NCBI RefSeq assembly: GCF_013409365.1
Contig: NZ_JACCBA010000001.1
Coordinates: forward strand, 1,736,001-1,800,000
Direction: 5' to 3'
DNA: 64,000 nt
Source: Actinomadura luteofluorescens
GTDB taxonomy: Bacteria; Actinomycetota; Actinomycetes; Streptosporangiales; Streptosporangiaceae
In this document: piece by piece, positions 36,787 to 45,988 of the stretch
Layout of the letters: the number at the start of each line of letters is the position of its first letter
Numbering within the stretch: position 1 is the stretch's first letter
Position numbers and translations under genes: made by a program
Notes under the pieces: generated by a model
Seen by the model: the letters and a program-made list of their open reading frames with translations, nothing else
Told to the model about the DNA's origin: nothing
Databases searched by the model: none

Positions 36787-37122
36787 CTACAAGGTGCTCG
36801 CCGCGCGCAGGGCGAGGAAGAAGTCGACTCGGTCTTCAAGTCTGCCGAGATCCCGGCCGGTGAGGTCCTCGATCCGCCGGATTCGGTACCGAAGCGTGTT
36901 CACATGGACGTGCAGCCGCGTCGCGGTGCGGCTCCAGGAGCCCGAGCAGGACAGGAAGACCTCCAGCGTGTGCACGAGATCGGCCTGCCTGGTGCTGTCG
37001 TACTCCTCCAGGGGGCCGAGCATCCGCGCGCGGAAGGACGACCGCGTCCGCTCCGGGACGGACGCCAGCAGCCACGCGTAGGAGTCCAGGGCGGTCGCCC
37101 CGGCGGAGTCTCGCATTCGCAC
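36787..37122 (-). CDS. Short PucR-type C-terminal HTH protein (truncated PucR)
   Basis: 111 aa. It contains only the C-terminal DNA-binding part of a PucR/CdaR regulator (RMLGPLEEYDSTRQADLVHTLEVFL, then GSWSRTATRLHVHVNTLRYRIRRIEDLTGRDL in register). Full PucR proteins are about 400-550 aa with an N-terminal sensor; here an in-frame TAG lies just upstream of the GTG start and no sensor-coding sequence follows it. It is either a genuine stand-alone HTH or a remnant. It lies divergent from a purine permease, a classic PucR target, which argues for retained function. Confidence 0.7.
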   Translation of the reverse strand: MRMRDSAGATALDSYAWLLASVPERTRSSFRARMLGPLEEYDSTRQADLVHTLEVFLSCSGSWSRTATRLHVHVNTLRYRIRRIEDLTGRDLGRLEDRVDFFLALRAASTL

Positions 37123-37288
37123 CAGGGCAGGCTATAGGCGGCGCATCACCCCCGTCACGCTGCGAAGGCCGCGAATCACGTCCCGCCCACCTTTCTTCCC
37201 GCGGCCCCCTGGCCTCACCCGGGGCCCGGACGGCTACCCTGTGCACGCCGTTTCCGAACACCATGCTGCTGAAAGCGGAGCGCCCGTC

Positions 37289-38734
37289 ATGTCCAAGACC
37301 CAGGCCGGACCGGCCGACGATTCCCCGCCGGCGAGCGGGGGCGGGCCGCTGGAGCGGCTGTTCGAACTCACCGCGCGCGGCACCACCGTCCCGCGCGAGC
37401 TGCGCGGCGGCGTGACCACGTTCTTCGCGATGGCCTACATCATCCTGCTGAACCCGCTCATCCTCGGCGGGGCGAAGGACGTCAACGACGCGACCCTGTC
37501 GATCCCGCAGCTGACCACGATGACGGCGCTGTCCGCGGCGGTCACCACCGTGATCATGGGGCTGGTCGGGAACGCGCCGCTGGCGCTCGCCGCGGGCCTC
37601 GGCATCAACGCGGTCGTGGCCTTCCAGGCGGCGCCGGTGATGACCTGGCCGGAGGCGATGGGCCTCGTGGTGATCGAGGGCGTGGTCATCGTGCTGCTGG
37701 CGGTCACCGGCGTGCGCGAGCGGATCATGAACTCGATCCCGCTGGCGCTCAAGCACGCGATCGCGGTCGGGATCGGCGCGTTCATCGCGCTGGTCGGCCT
37801 CTACGACGCCGGGTTCGTCACCTCCAGCGCCACGAGCCCGCCGCTGTCGCTCGGCACCGGCGGCCGGCTGGAGACGTGGCCGGCGCTGGTGTTCGCGGCG
37901 ACCCTGGTGCTGATGATCGTCCTGTACGTGCGGCGGGTGCCCGGCGCGATCCTGATCAGCATCGTCGCCGGGACGGTCGGGGCCGTGGTCATCCAGGAGA
38001 ACGCCTCCGTCAAGCAGGGCGGCTGGGGCGTGGTCACCCCGAACATGCCGGAGAAGCTGTTCGCCGCCCCCGACTTCGGGCTGTTCGGGGAGATCTCGCT
38101 GTTCGGCGGGTTCGCCCGCGCCGGGGTCATCACCGCGCTGGTCGTGCTGTTCACGCTGGTGCTGTCGGGGTTCTTCGACGCGATGGGGACGATCCTCGGC
38201 ATCAGCGACGAGGCGGGACTGGTGAGCGAGAAGGGCGAGGTGCCCCGGCTCGGCCGGATCCTGTCGGTGGACGGGCTGTCCGCCGCGTTCGGCGGCCTCA
38301 CCAGCTCGTCGGCGAACACGGTGTTCGTCGAGTCGGCGGCGGGCGTCGGCGAGGGCGCCCGGACGGGCCTGGCCAACATCGCCACGGGCGCGCTGTTCGC
38401 GGTGACGCTGTTCCTCACCCCGCTGGCGGCGACCGTCCCCGCGCAGGCCGCGGCGCCCGCGCTGGTCGTGGTCGGCGCGCTGATGATGACGCAGGTCGCC
38501 AAGGTCGACTGGAACGATCTGGAGATCACGATCCCGGCGTTCCTCACCATCGTGCTGATGCCCTTCACCTTCTCGATCACCACCGGCCTGGGCATGGGCA
38601 TCGTCGGCTACGTGGTCATCAAGGCCACCCGCGGGAAGGTGCGCGAGATCTCCCCCGCCCTCTGGATCGTGGCCGCCCTGTTCGTGGTCTTCTTCGCCAT
38701 CCACCCCATCGAGGAGTGGCTCGGCGTCGTGTGA
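37289..38734 (+). CDS. NCS2 purine permease (AzgA/hypoxanthine-guanine type)
   Basis: 481 aa, about 12-14 spans. Family motifs: [21 protein letters not shown] near the start, [34 protein letters not shown] and [25 protein letters not shown]. Imports adenine, guanine or hypoxanthine with protons. Starts at ATG 37289, with GCGGAG upstream; a longer reading from 37241 lacks support. Divergent from the PucR fragment/XRE-TPR operon, so probably regulated by one of them. Confidence 0.92.
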   Translation: MSKTQAGPADDSPPASGGGPLERLFELTARGTTVPRELRGGVTTFFAMAYIILLNPLILGGAKDVNDATLSIPQLTTMTALSAAVTTVIMGLVGNAPLALAAGLGINAVVAFQAAPVMTWPEAMGLVVIEGVVIVLLAVTGVRERIMNSIPLALKHAIAVGIGAFIALVGLYDAGFVTSSATSPPLSLGTGGRLETWPALVFAATLVLMIVLYVRRVPGAILISIVAGTVGAVVIQENASVKQGGWGVVTPNMPEKLFAAPDFGLFGEISLFGGFARAGVITALVVLFTLVLSGFFDAMGTILGISDEAGLVSEKGEVPRLGRILSVDGLSAAFGGLTSSSANTVFVESAAGVGEGARTGLANIATGALFAVTLFLTPLAATVPAQAAAPALVVVGALMMTQVAKVDWNDLEITIPAFLTIVLMPFTFSITTGLGMGIVGYVVIKATRGKVREISPALWIVAALFVVFFAIHPIEEWLGVV

Positions 38735-38905
38735 CCCCGCGCGAACGCCCGCGCACCCGCCCGCGCACGCGCGACCCCGGGGAAACACGGACGCACCGTG
38801 ACCGCTCCGCGACGGAACTCGCCCGTTTGTAGGTCTCGGAGGCGGTTGCGGGTGTCAAATAGTGCCGGCATGGCGTAAGCAGAAGGTAGGGCCTTACCCC
38901 CCGGC

Positions 38906-40087
38906 GTGAAAGGCGTGGCTGTGGTGTCCGCGGACTCTCCCTCCCACCCGTCCCCGCCAGGCCACGTCCTGCTGGCGCCTGACAGGTTCCCGGGAGCGCT
39001 GACCGCGGCGCGGGCGGCGCGGCACCTCGCCGCCGGGCTGCGCCGCGCGCGCCCCGGGGTCGCGCTGGTGGAGCTGCCCGTGGCCGACGGCGGCGACGGC
39101 ACCGTCGAGGCCGCGGTGGCGGCCGGTTGGCGGCGCGTCGAGATCGAGGTGTGCGGGCCGACCGGCCGCCCGGTGACGGCGCGGCTGGCGCTGAACGGCG
39201 ACAGCGCCGTGGTCGAGCTGGCGGAGGCGTCCGGGCTGCGGCGGCTGCCCGGCGGCAGGCCGCGCCCGCTCACCGCCTCCAGCGTCGGGACGGGGCAGCT
39301 GCTCGCGCACGCCGTCCGGCTCGGCGCGCGGCGGATCGTCCTCGGGCTGGGCGGCGGCGCGTGCACCGACGGCGGCGCGGGCCTCGTCCAGGGGCTCGGC
39401 GGGCGGCTGCTGGACGCGCTCGGCAAGGACCTGCCGCCGGGCGGCGCGGCGCTGCGCTCGCTGCACGCCCTCGACCTGCGCGGCCTGCCCGACATGTCGG
39501 GCATCGAGGTGGTGGTGGCGGGCGACCCCGCCGGGCCGCTGCTCGGCCGCACCGGCGCCGCCGCGGTGGACGGCCCGCGCCGCGGCGCGAACCGCGACGA
39601 GGTGCGGCTGCTGGACGCGGGCCTGCGCCGCTGGGCCGACCTGGCGGAGGCGGCGGCCCGCAAGGCCGCCCGCGACCTGCCCGGCGCGGGGACGGCGGGC
39701 GGCGTCGGGTTCGCCGCGCTCACCTTCCTCGGCGCGACGATCGAGCCCGGCCCGGCCCTGATGCTCGATCTGCTGGGCTTCGCCGCGAAGGCCCGCGGCG
39801 CGCGGCTGGTCGTCACCGGGGAGGGCGTCCTGGACACCCGCTCGCTGCGCGGCACCGCGCCGGTGCACGTCGCCCGCGCCGCCGCCCGCGCGGGCGCGCC
39901 GGTCGTCGCGGTGGCCGGCCGCCGGAGCCTCACCGGCGAGCAGCTGCGCAAGGCGCGGATCCAGGCGGCGTACGCGCTGGCCGACATCGAGCCGGACGAC
40001 GAGCGCCGCGTCCGCCGCGCGGGCCCGCTGCTGGAGCAGCTGACCGTCGCGATCGCCGACGAGTGGCTCCCCCGGGGCGCCCCGTAG
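38906..40087 (+). CDS. Glycerate kinase (GlxK type)
   Basis: 393 aa. [64 protein letters not shown] and [25 protein letters not shown] are the conserved blocks of glycerate 2-kinase I. It phosphorylates glycerate, feeding glyoxylate/allantoin carbon to glycolysis. Following a purine permease, it may belong to purine/allantoin salvage. The start is uncertain: several GTG codons between 38906 and 38927, none with a clear ribosome site. Confidence 0.9.
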   Translation: MKGVAVVSADSPSHPSPPGHVLLAPDRFPGALTAARAARHLAAGLRRARPGVALVELPVADGGDGTVEAAVAAGWRRVEIEVCGPTGRPVTARLALNGDSAVVELAEASGLRRLPGGRPRPLTASSVGTGQLLAHAVRLGARRIVLGLGGGACTDGGAGLVQGLGGRLLDALGKDLPPGGAALRSLHALDLRGLPDMSGIEVVVAGDPAGPLLGRTGAAAVDGPRRGANRDEVRLLDAGLRRWADLAEAAARKAARDLPGAGTAGGVGFAALTFLGATIEPGPALMLDLLGFAAKARGARLVVTGEGVLDTRSLRGTAPVHVARAAARAGAPVVAVAGRRSLTGEQLRKARIQAAYALADIEPDDERRVRRAGPLLEQLTVAIADEWLPRGAP

Positions 40088-40252
40088 GCCGGACCGCTCC
40101 AACGGCCGCGCTCCCCCGGCGCCCTTGGGCCGCCCTTTACACAGTGTCGTCGAAAGGGCCGATGCCTTGACACACTGCGTATGGCCGGGCCTCGTCCCCG
40201 GCCCGCACGCTGGAGGCGTACATCCTGGTCAGCGTTGACGGAGGAGCTCCCG

Positions 40253-41368
40253 GTGAAGATCGGTGTCCCACGAGAGGTCAAGAACCACGAGTACCGGGTG
40301 GCGATCACCCCGGCGGGGGCGCACGAGCTCACCCGGCACGGCCACGAGGTGTTCGTGGAGCGGGGCGCCGGGACCGGCTCGGCGATCCCCGACGACGACT
40401 TCGCCGCCGCGGGCGCCAAGATCCTCGACGGGCCGGACGAGGTCTGGGCCGAGGGCGAGCTGATCCTCAAGGTGAAGGAGCCGGTCGCGCCCGAGTACCA
40501 CCGGATGCGCGCGGGCCAGATCCTGTTCACCTACCTGCACCTGGCCGCGTCCCGCGAGTGCACCGACGCGCTCCTGGCGGCCGGCGTCACGGCGATCGCC
40601 TACGAGACCGTCCAGCTCCCGGACCGCTCCCTGCCGCTGCTCGCCCCCATGTCCGAGGTCGCCGGACGGCTCGCCCCGCAGGTCGGCGCCTACAACCTGA
40701 TGTCGTTCACCGGGGGCCGCGGCGTCCTGCCGGGCGGCGTGCCCGGCGTCGCGCCCGCCAAGGTGGTCGTCATCGGCGGCGGCGTGTCCGGCCTCAACGC
40801 CGCGCAGATCGCCGTCGGCATGGGCGCGGACGTCACCGTCCTGGACGTCGACGTGGACCGGCTGCGCGAGATCGACGCCGTCTACCAGGGCCGCCTGCGG
40901 ACCCTGGTGTCCAGCGCCTACACGATCGAGCAGCAGGCCCGCGCCGCCGACCTCGTCATCGGCGCCGTGCTCATCCCCGGCGCGCGGGCGCCCAAGCTGA
41001 TCTCCAACGAGCTGGTGGCGCGGATGAAGACCGGCTCGGTGCTGGTGGACATCGCGATCGACCAGGGCGGCTGCTTCGAGGACTCCCGCCCCACCACGCA
41101 CGCCGACCCCACCTACCGGGTGCACGGCTCGACGTTCTACTGCGTCGCGAACATGCCCGGATCGGTCCCCAACACCTCCACCTACGCCCTGACGGGCGTG
41201 ACGCTCCCCTACGCCGTCCAGATCGCCGACAGGGGGTGGCGGCAGGCCCTGCACGCCAACGCCGCCCTGGCCCGCGGCCTCAACGTCCACGACGGCATGC
41301 TCGTCTACGACCATGTCGCCGAGGCCCACGGCCTGCCCCACACGCCCCTCACCTCGATCCTCGACTGA
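40253..41368 (+). CDS. ald: Alanine dehydrogenase
   Basis: 371 aa, the exact usual length. [25 protein letters not shown] at the start, KVKEP (catalytic Lys), TYLHLA, the NAD-binding [24 protein letters not shown] and the [14 protein letters not shown] active-site block are all present. Interconverts alanine and pyruvate/ammonia with NAD. Starts at GTG 40253 after GGAGGAG. A TTGACA hexamer lies at 40167-40172 in the 165 bp leader, but no matching -10 was found. Confidence 0.96.
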   Translation: MKIGVPREVKNHEYRVAITPAGAHELTRHGHEVFVERGAGTGSAIPDDDFAAAGAKILDGPDEVWAEGELILKVKEPVAPEYHRMRAGQILFTYLHLAASRECTDALLAAGVTAIAYETVQLPDRSLPLLAPMSEVAGRLAPQVGAYNLMSFTGGRGVLPGGVPGVAPAKVVVIGGGVSGLNAAQIAVGMGADVTVLDVDVDRLREIDAVYQGRLRTLVSSAYTIEQQARAADLVIGAVLIPGARAPKLISNELVARMKTGSVLVDIAIDQGGCFEDSRPTTHADPTYRVHGSTFYCVANMPGSVPNTSTYALTGVTLPYAVQIADRGWRQALHANAALARGLNVHDGMLVYDHVAEAHGLPHTPLTSILD

Positions 41369-41439
41369 GGCGGCCTCCCCCGCCGTCTCACCCGTTCCGG
41401 GGGTTCTTCGGGGACGGCCGGCCGGGTAGACAGGCGGGC

Positions 41440-42030
41440 ATGGGTGAACTGATCTTGGTGCGGCACGGGGAGACCGAGTGGAGCCGGGCGCGGCGGCACA
41501 CCGGGCGGACGGACCTGCCGCTGACCGCGCGGGGCGAGGAGCAGGCCCGCGCGCTGCGCGGCGCGCTGGCCGGGCGGACCATCGCGACGACGCTGGTCAG
41601 CCCGGCGGAGCGGGCGCGGCGGACGGCCGAGCTGGCCGGGCTGCGGACCGACGCGATCGACCCCGACCTGTGGGAGTGGGACTACGGCGGCTACGAGGGC
41701 GTCAGCACCCGGACCATCCGCGAGAAGCGGCCGGGCTGGTTCCTGTGGGACGACGGGGTGGTCCCGGGCGACGCCGCCCATCCGGGCGAGACGGTCGAGC
41801 GGGTCGGCGAGCGGGCGGACGCGGTGCTCGCGCGGGCGCGTCCGCTGCTCGCCGGCGGCGACGTCGCGCTGGTCGCGCACGGGCACGTCCTGCGGGTGCT
41901 GACGGCGCGCTGGCTGGGCCTGGAGCCCGCGCTGGGGCGGCTGTTCGCGCTCGACACCGGGACCGTGTCGGCGCTCGGCTCCGAGCACGACCGTCCGGTC
42001 GTCAGCGCGTGGAACGTGCCCGCGCCGTAA
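41440..42030 (+). CDS. Histidine phosphatase (phosphoglycerate mutase-like)
   Basis: 196 aa. The RHG motif LVRHGETEWS opens the protein; ERARRTAELA, LWEWDYGGYEG and the second catalytic His in VALVAHGHVLRVL complete the active site. Such small enzymes dephosphorylate sugar phosphates or nucleotides; the substrate is not readable. Single gene between ald and the CsoR regulator, ATG at 41440. Confidence 0.9.
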   Translation: MGELILVRHGETEWSRARRHTGRTDLPLTARGEEQARALRGALAGRTIATTLVSPAERARRTAELAGLRTDAIDPDLWEWDYGGYEGVSTRTIREKRPGWFLWDDGVVPGDAAHPGETVERVGERADAVLARARPLLAGGDVALVAHGHVLRVLTARWLGLEPALGRLFALDTGTVSALGSEHDRPVVSAWNVPAP

Positions 42031-42047
42031 GGCTCCCCAACGCATAA

Positions 42048-42080
42048 GGTACCTGTTGGGGGATGTCCCCCAGGGGTACC
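42048..42080. promoter_or_regulatory. CsoR-type operator
   Basis: Large near-perfect inverted repeat: GGTACCTGTTGGGGG, loop ATGT, then CCCCCAGGGGTACC. Outer GGTACC ends and G5/C5 tracts are typical of CsoR/RcnR operators. It ends 35 bp before the CsoR start, consistent with autorepression. Confidence 0.7.
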
Positions 42081-42115
42081 CGGGCGTGCGCCCCCGACGG
42101 ATTGCGAGGACGGAG

Positions 42116-42415
42116 ATGGCGACCAGCGAGACCCCCACCCGCGGTTACACCGCCACGAAGGACCAGCTGCAGACGCGGCTCGCCCGGATCGAGGGCCAGG
42201 TGCGCGGCATCGACCGGATGGTCGAGGAGGACCGCTACTGCATCGACATCCTCACGCAGATCAGCGCGGTCCAGGCCGCGCTGGACAAGGTGGCGCTCGG
42301 CCTGCTGGACGGGCACGTCCGGCACTGCGTGGCCGAGGGCGCCGAGGAGGGCAAGGGCGAGGCGATGTCGACCGAGCTGATGGCGGCCGTCGGGCGGCTC
42401 ATGCGCCGCGGCTGA
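42116..42415 (+). CDS. csoR: CsoR-family copper/metal-sensing repressor
   Basis: 99 aa, all-helical. The three-residue Cu(I) site is present: Cys in DRYCIDILTQ, then His and Cys in GHVRHCVAEG (C-H-C pattern); LQTRLARIEGQVRGIDRM is the DNA-binding helix region. Copper binding would release DNA. Starts ATG 42116 just after GGACGGAG. Unlike most csoR genes it is not next to a copper ATPase; the copper genes of this window lie 8 kb away. Confidence 0.9.
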   Translation: MATSETPTRGYTATKDQLQTRLARIEGQVRGIDRMVEEDRYCIDILTQISAVQAALDKVALGLLDGHVRHCVAEGAEEGKGEAMSTELMAAVGRLMRRG

Positions 42416-42438
42416 GCCACCGCCCGGGGGCGGCCGCC

Positions 42439-42960
42439 CTAGGGGCCGCCTCCGGGGCCGCACTCCCGTGAGGCCTCCGGATCCGCACGCTCCATGGCCT
42501 CGACGAGGACGCGCCAGCCGTGCAGGAAGAGGGACCGCTCGTCCGGGGCGAGCGTCTCCAGCGTGACCCGCAGCGGCCGCAGCCGCCGCCAGGCGAACCG
42601 CTCGATCATCTCGCGGTGCCGCCCGCTCAGGCTGATGATCATCCGCCGCCGGTCCCGCTCGTCCGGGCGGCGCTCGACGAAGCCGCCCCGTTCCAGCTCA
42701 CCGACCAGCTGGCTGACCGTGGCCGGGCTCAGCGCCATGTGCCCGGCGAGCACGCCGACCGGGACCGGGCCGTGCAGGACGAGCTGCATCAGCGCCGGGA
42801 CGTGCCGGGGGCCGAGCCCCGCGGCCCGCACCTCGCCGATGAGCTCCTCGGCGTCCTCGCGGCCGCCCTTCAGACCGCGGACCAGCCGGCCCAGGAGCTG
42901 GATCATCGTCTCCAGGTCGGCGTCGACCGACGCGCCGGCACCGATCCCTTCCTCTGACAT
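42439..42960 (-). CDS. MarR-family repressor
   Basis: 173 aa. Winged helix of MarR type: PVGVLAGHMALSPATVSQLVGELERGGFVERRPDERDRRRMIISLSGRHREM in register. Divergent from a DHA2-type MFS exporter, with two matching palindromes in between, so it very likely represses both genes and senses an exported compound. Starts ATG 42960, where AAGG is almost adjacent; the first palindrome lies three bases upstream. A longer reading from 43011 would put coding sequence over both palindromes and is rejected. Confidence 0.9.
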   Translation of the reverse strand: MSEEGIGAGASVDADLETMIQLLGRLVRGLKGGREDAEELIGEVRAAGLGPRHVPALMQLVLHGPVPVGVLAGHMALSPATVSQLVGELERGGFVERRPDERDRRRMIISLSGRHREMIERFAWRRLRPLRVTLETLAPDERSLFLHGWRVLVEAMERADPEASRECGPGGGP

Positions 42961-42961
42961 A

Positions 42962-43013
42962 CCTTGAAGTTCAACACATTCCGTGATGCACTGCAAAATA
43001 TTGAACTTCAAGG
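42962..43013. promoter_or_regulatory. Twin MarR operators between marR and MFS gene
   Basis: Two 11 bp palindromes, TTGAAGTTCAA (42964-42974) and TTGAACTTCAA (43001-43011). They also pair with each other as a perfect 13 bp inverted repeat (CCTTGAAGTTCAA with TTGAACTTCAAGG). Centres are 37 bp apart. AT-rich in a GC-rich genome, one beside each divergent promoter. Confidence 0.85.
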
Positions 43014-43075
43014 CGTTTCACGCCTTAACCGACGGGGGCACGGGGCAACCGGGACTCGACGCGAGGGGGCCGACC

Positions 43076-44617
43076 ATGACCGAAAGCCCGGCCGCGAAGG
43101 TGGCGCCGCCCGGCGGCGCCGGGAACGGCGAACGGCTCGACCGGCAGACGATCGTCCTCGGCCTCGTCATCGTGTCGGGCACCCTCATGGCGATCCTCGA
43201 CACCACGATCGTCAACGTCGCGCTGGAGACGCTCGGACGCGACTTCGACACCGGCCTGTCGACGATCCAGTGGGTCATCACCGGCTACATGCTGGCGATG
43301 GGCACCGTCATCCCGATCACCGGCTGGGCCGTCGACCGCTTCGGCGGCCGCCGCGTGTGGATGACCTCCATCGTGCTGTTCGTCCTCGGGTCGATCCTGT
43401 CGGGCGCGGCCTGGAACATCGAGTCGCTGATCGTCTTCCGGGTCGTGCAGGGGCTCGGCGGCGGCATGCTGATGCCGACCGGCATGGCCATCCTGACGCT
43501 CGCGGCCGGGCCGCGCCGGATGGGCCGCATCATGAGCATCGTCGGCGTCCCGATGCTGCTCGGGCCGGTGCTCGGCCCCGTCATCGGCGGGTGGCTGGTC
43601 CAGGACGTCGACTGGCGCTGGATCTTCTTCGTCAACCTGCCCGTCGGCGCGCTCGCCTTCACGCTCGCGTGGTGGAAGGTGCCGCACGGCCGCGGGGAGC
43701 ACGCGACGCCCGGGATCGACCTGCGCGGGCTGCTCCTGCTGCCGCCCGGGTTCGTCCTGCTCATCTACGGCCTGTCGACGGCGAGCGGCAACGGCGGCTT
43801 CGGCAGCCCGGCCACGATCGCCTGGCTGGCCGGCGGCGTGGTCCTGGTCGCACTGTTCGCGCTGCACAGCCTGCGGCGCCGCGCACGCGCGCTGATCGAC
43901 GTGCGGCTGTTCGCCGACCGGACGTTCGCGACCGCGGCCGTCGCGGTGTTCTTCGTCGGCATCGCGCTGATGGGCTCGATGCTGCTGATCCCGCTGTACT
44001 ACCAGATCGCCCGCGGCGAGGGGGCGCTCGCGGCGGGCCTGCTGCTCGCCCCGCAGGGCCTCGGCGCCGCGACCGCGATGCCGCTCGCCGGGGTGGTCAC
44101 CGACAAGCTCGGCGCCGGGCGGATCGTCCCGGTCGGCATCGTCGTCCTGGTGCTCGGCACCCTCCCGTTCGCGATGGTGGGCTCGGACACCTCCTACTGG
44201 CTGCTCGGCGGCGCCCTCTACGTGCGGGGCCTCGGGCTCGGCTGCACGATGATGCCCACCATGTCGGCGGCGCTGACGACGCTGGGCCGGGCGGTGGTGC
44301 CGCGCGCCAGCAGCACGTTGAACATCATCGTCCAGCTCGGCGGATCGGTCGGCACGGCGCTGCTCGCCGTCGTCCTGTCCCGCCAGATCAGCGACCGCAT
44401 CCCGCAGGCCCCCGGGGGCGGCGGGGGCCCCGCCGGGACGGGGCAGATCCCCGAGCGGGCCCGCGAGCAGGTCGCGCCCCAGCTGGCCGACGCCTTCGGA
44501 CACACGTTCTGGATCGCGCTCGTCCTCACCGCCGTGCTGATCGTGCCCGCGCTGCTGCTTCCGCGGCGCGGCGCCCACGAGCACGACTCCGTGCCGGACG
44601 CTCCCCCGATGGGATGA
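43076..44617 (+). CDS. MFS drug:H+ antiporter, DHA2 (14-TMS) family
   Basis: 513 aa, about 14 spans. First-span motif MAILDTTIVNVALETLG, motif A VDRFGGRRVWM, motif C GPVLGPVIGGWLV. An EmrB/QacA-like exporter of toxic compounds. Starts ATG 43076 with GAGGGGGC upstream. Adjacent and divergent to the MarR repressor, whose twin operators sit in the shared leader. A Gly/Pro-rich loop precedes the last span. Confidence 0.93.
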   Translation: MTESPAAKVAPPGGAGNGERLDRQTIVLGLVIVSGTLMAILDTTIVNVALETLGRDFDTGLSTIQWVITGYMLAMGTVIPITGWAVDRFGGRRVWMTSIVLFVLGSILSGAAWNIESLIVFRVVQGLGGGMLMPTGMAILTLAAGPRRMGRIMSIVGVPMLLGPVLGPVIGGWLVQDVDWRWIFFVNLPVGALAFTLAWWKVPHGRGEHATPGIDLRGLLLLPPGFVLLIYGLSTASGNGGFGSPATIAWLAGGVVLVALFALHSLRRRARALIDVRLFADRTFATAAVAVFFVGIALMGSMLLIPLYYQIARGEGALAAGLLLAPQGLGAATAMPLAGVVTDKLGAGRIVPVGIVVLVLGTLPFAMVGSDTSYWLLGGALYVRGLGLGCTMMPTMSAALTTLGRAVVPRASSTLNIIVQLGGSVGTALLAVVLSRQISDRIPQAPGGGGGPAGTGQIPERAREQVAPQLADAFGHTFWIALVLTAVLIVPALLLPRRGAHEHDSVPDAPPMG

Positions 44618-44620
44618 GCC

Positions 44621-45487
44621 TCAGGAGGCGATCGACCAGGGGGCCGGGCCCGTCTCGTGCTCGCGCGTGAGGCGCCTGGCCCGCCGGGCGTCCGGCGAGT
44701 ACCGGAACCGCTCCGGGACGACCTGCGTGGTGCGGTAGAGGCCCTTCAGCGTCACCGTCGCGGCCAGGTCCGAGGTCGGCAGGCCCGGCAGCCCGTACAT
44801 GCGGCGGGCCCAGCGCGGCAGCGTCGACACGACCAGCACCCCGAGGCCGGGCGCGGCGAGCTTGAGCGGCAGCAGCGGCCGCGGCACGGCCGGGCTGAAC
44901 ATGCGGCGCAGCCCCTCGCGCGCCTCCCGGCACGCGAAGATCTGCCGCCGCATCCCGGCGTAGTAGTCCCGCATGTCGGCGACGGTGGCGGGCACGTCCG
45001 CCGGGTCGAGGCCGACGACCTCGGCGGCGCGGCGCTGCTCGTCCACGAACGCGTCGGCGTCGCGGGCGGTCAGCGGCACCCCGGCGCGGCGCGCCACGTC
45101 CAGGTAGGAGTCGACCTCGCCCATGTGGACCCACAGCAGGTTCTCGGGGTCGTCCACCGGGAACGTCTCGCCGGTGCGCATGTCGAGGCCGGTCAGCTTG
45201 GAGTGCAGCCGGCGGACGCGGCGGCCGACCCGCTCGACCTCCTCGTGCGTGCCGTAGGTGCGGACGCGGACGAACTCGACCGTCCGGACGAGCCGCGCCC
45301 ACGCCGCGGAGGGGTCCATGAGCTCGGAGTTCTGCGCGGTGCCCCACATCGTGCGCGGGTGCAGCGCCTGGAGCAGCAGCGCCCGGATCCCGCCGACGAT
45401 CAGCACCGGCTCGCCCATGACGTGCCAGGTCACCGAGCCCGGCCCGAACAGCCCCAGGTCCGTCCTCTCCTCGCTCGCCTCGTGCAC
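44621..45487 (-). CDS. MpaB/DUF2236-family oxygenase-like protein
   Basis: 288 aa. The pattern SVTWHVMGEPVLIVGGIRALLLQALHPRTMWGTAQNS, then FVRVRTYGTHEEVERVGRRVRRLHSKL, fits the DUF2236 family that includes rubber oxygenase Lcp and fungal MpaB; the His and Arg of these blocks are heme-binding in Lcp. Possible heme-dependent oxygenase with unknown substrate. Starts GTG 45487. Converges with the MFS gene, 3 bp between stops. Confidence 0.85.
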   Translation of the reverse strand: MHEASEERTDLGLFGPGSVTWHVMGEPVLIVGGIRALLLQALHPRTMWGTAQNSELMDPSAAWARLVRTVEFVRVRTYGTHEEVERVGRRVRRLHSKLTGLDMRTGETFPVDDPENLLWVHMGEVDSYLDVARRAGVPLTARDADAFVDEQRRAAEVVGLDPADVPATVADMRDYYAGMRRQIFACREAREGLRRMFSPAVPRPLLPLKLAAPGLGVLVVSTLPRWARRMYGLPGLPTSDLAATVTLKGLYRTTQVVPERFRYSPDARRARRLTREHETGPAPWSIAS

Positions 45488-45573
45488 CTCGACCGCCTTC
45501 CGCCGCCGCGGCCGGGCGCGCCGCCCGGACCACGTAATCGAAGGCTTACCCTGCCATGACGTCCGTCACACGA

Positions 45574-45936
45574 TCAATCCCCGTCGTCCTCCGCGATCGC
45601 CTCGTCCTGCTCGCCGGGCTCGGTCTGCTCGGTGATCCAGGCGAGGTAGTCCATGCTGCCCGCCACCACCGGCGTCGCGATGATCTCCGGGGTGTCGTAG
45701 GAGTGCCCCTCGGTGATCAGGGAGGCCAGCTCGTCGAACCGGTCGGCGGAGGTCTTGAACAGCACCATCCACTCCTCCGCCGACTCGATCTCGCCCTCCC
45801 ACCAGTAGGTGCTGGCGATCGGGCCCACCAGCTGCGCGCAGGCCGCGAGCCGCTCGGCGACCGCCGAGCGGGCCAGCTCGGCGGCCTCGGCGCGGGAGTC
45901 GGTCGTGGTCGTCACCTGCACGTATGAGTGCGCCAT
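45574..45936 (-). CDS. cutA: CutA divalent-ion tolerance protein
   Basis: 120 aa. VQVTTTTDSRAEAAELARSAVAERLAACAQL, STYWWEGEIESAEEWMVLFKT and GHSYDTPEIIATPVVAGSMDYLAWI are the conserved blocks of CutA1, a stable trimeric protein linked to copper tolerance, with uncertain mechanism. Starts ATG 45936 after AGGAG. Acidic C-terminal tail. Confidence 0.95.
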   Translation of the reverse strand: MAHSYVQVTTTTDSRAEAAELARSAVAERLAACAQLVGPIASTYWWEGEIESAEEWMVLFKTSADRFDELASLITEGHSYDTPEIIATPVVAGSMDYLAWITEQTEPGEQDEAIAEDDGD

Positions 45937-45988
45937 GGCACGACTCCTTCCCGCTCGCCGTCCGGGCACGCCCCCGGGTAGGCAAGTG

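Noticed and set aside
36787..37122. Frameshifted full-length pucR
   Set aside because: An in-frame TAG precedes the GTG, and no sensor-domain-like sequence was seen in other frames of the 166 bp up to the permease gene.
40167..40172. TTGACA hexamer upstream of ald as a promoter
   Set aside because: No TAnnnT -10 element at 16-19 bp spacing; kept only as a remark on the ald entry.
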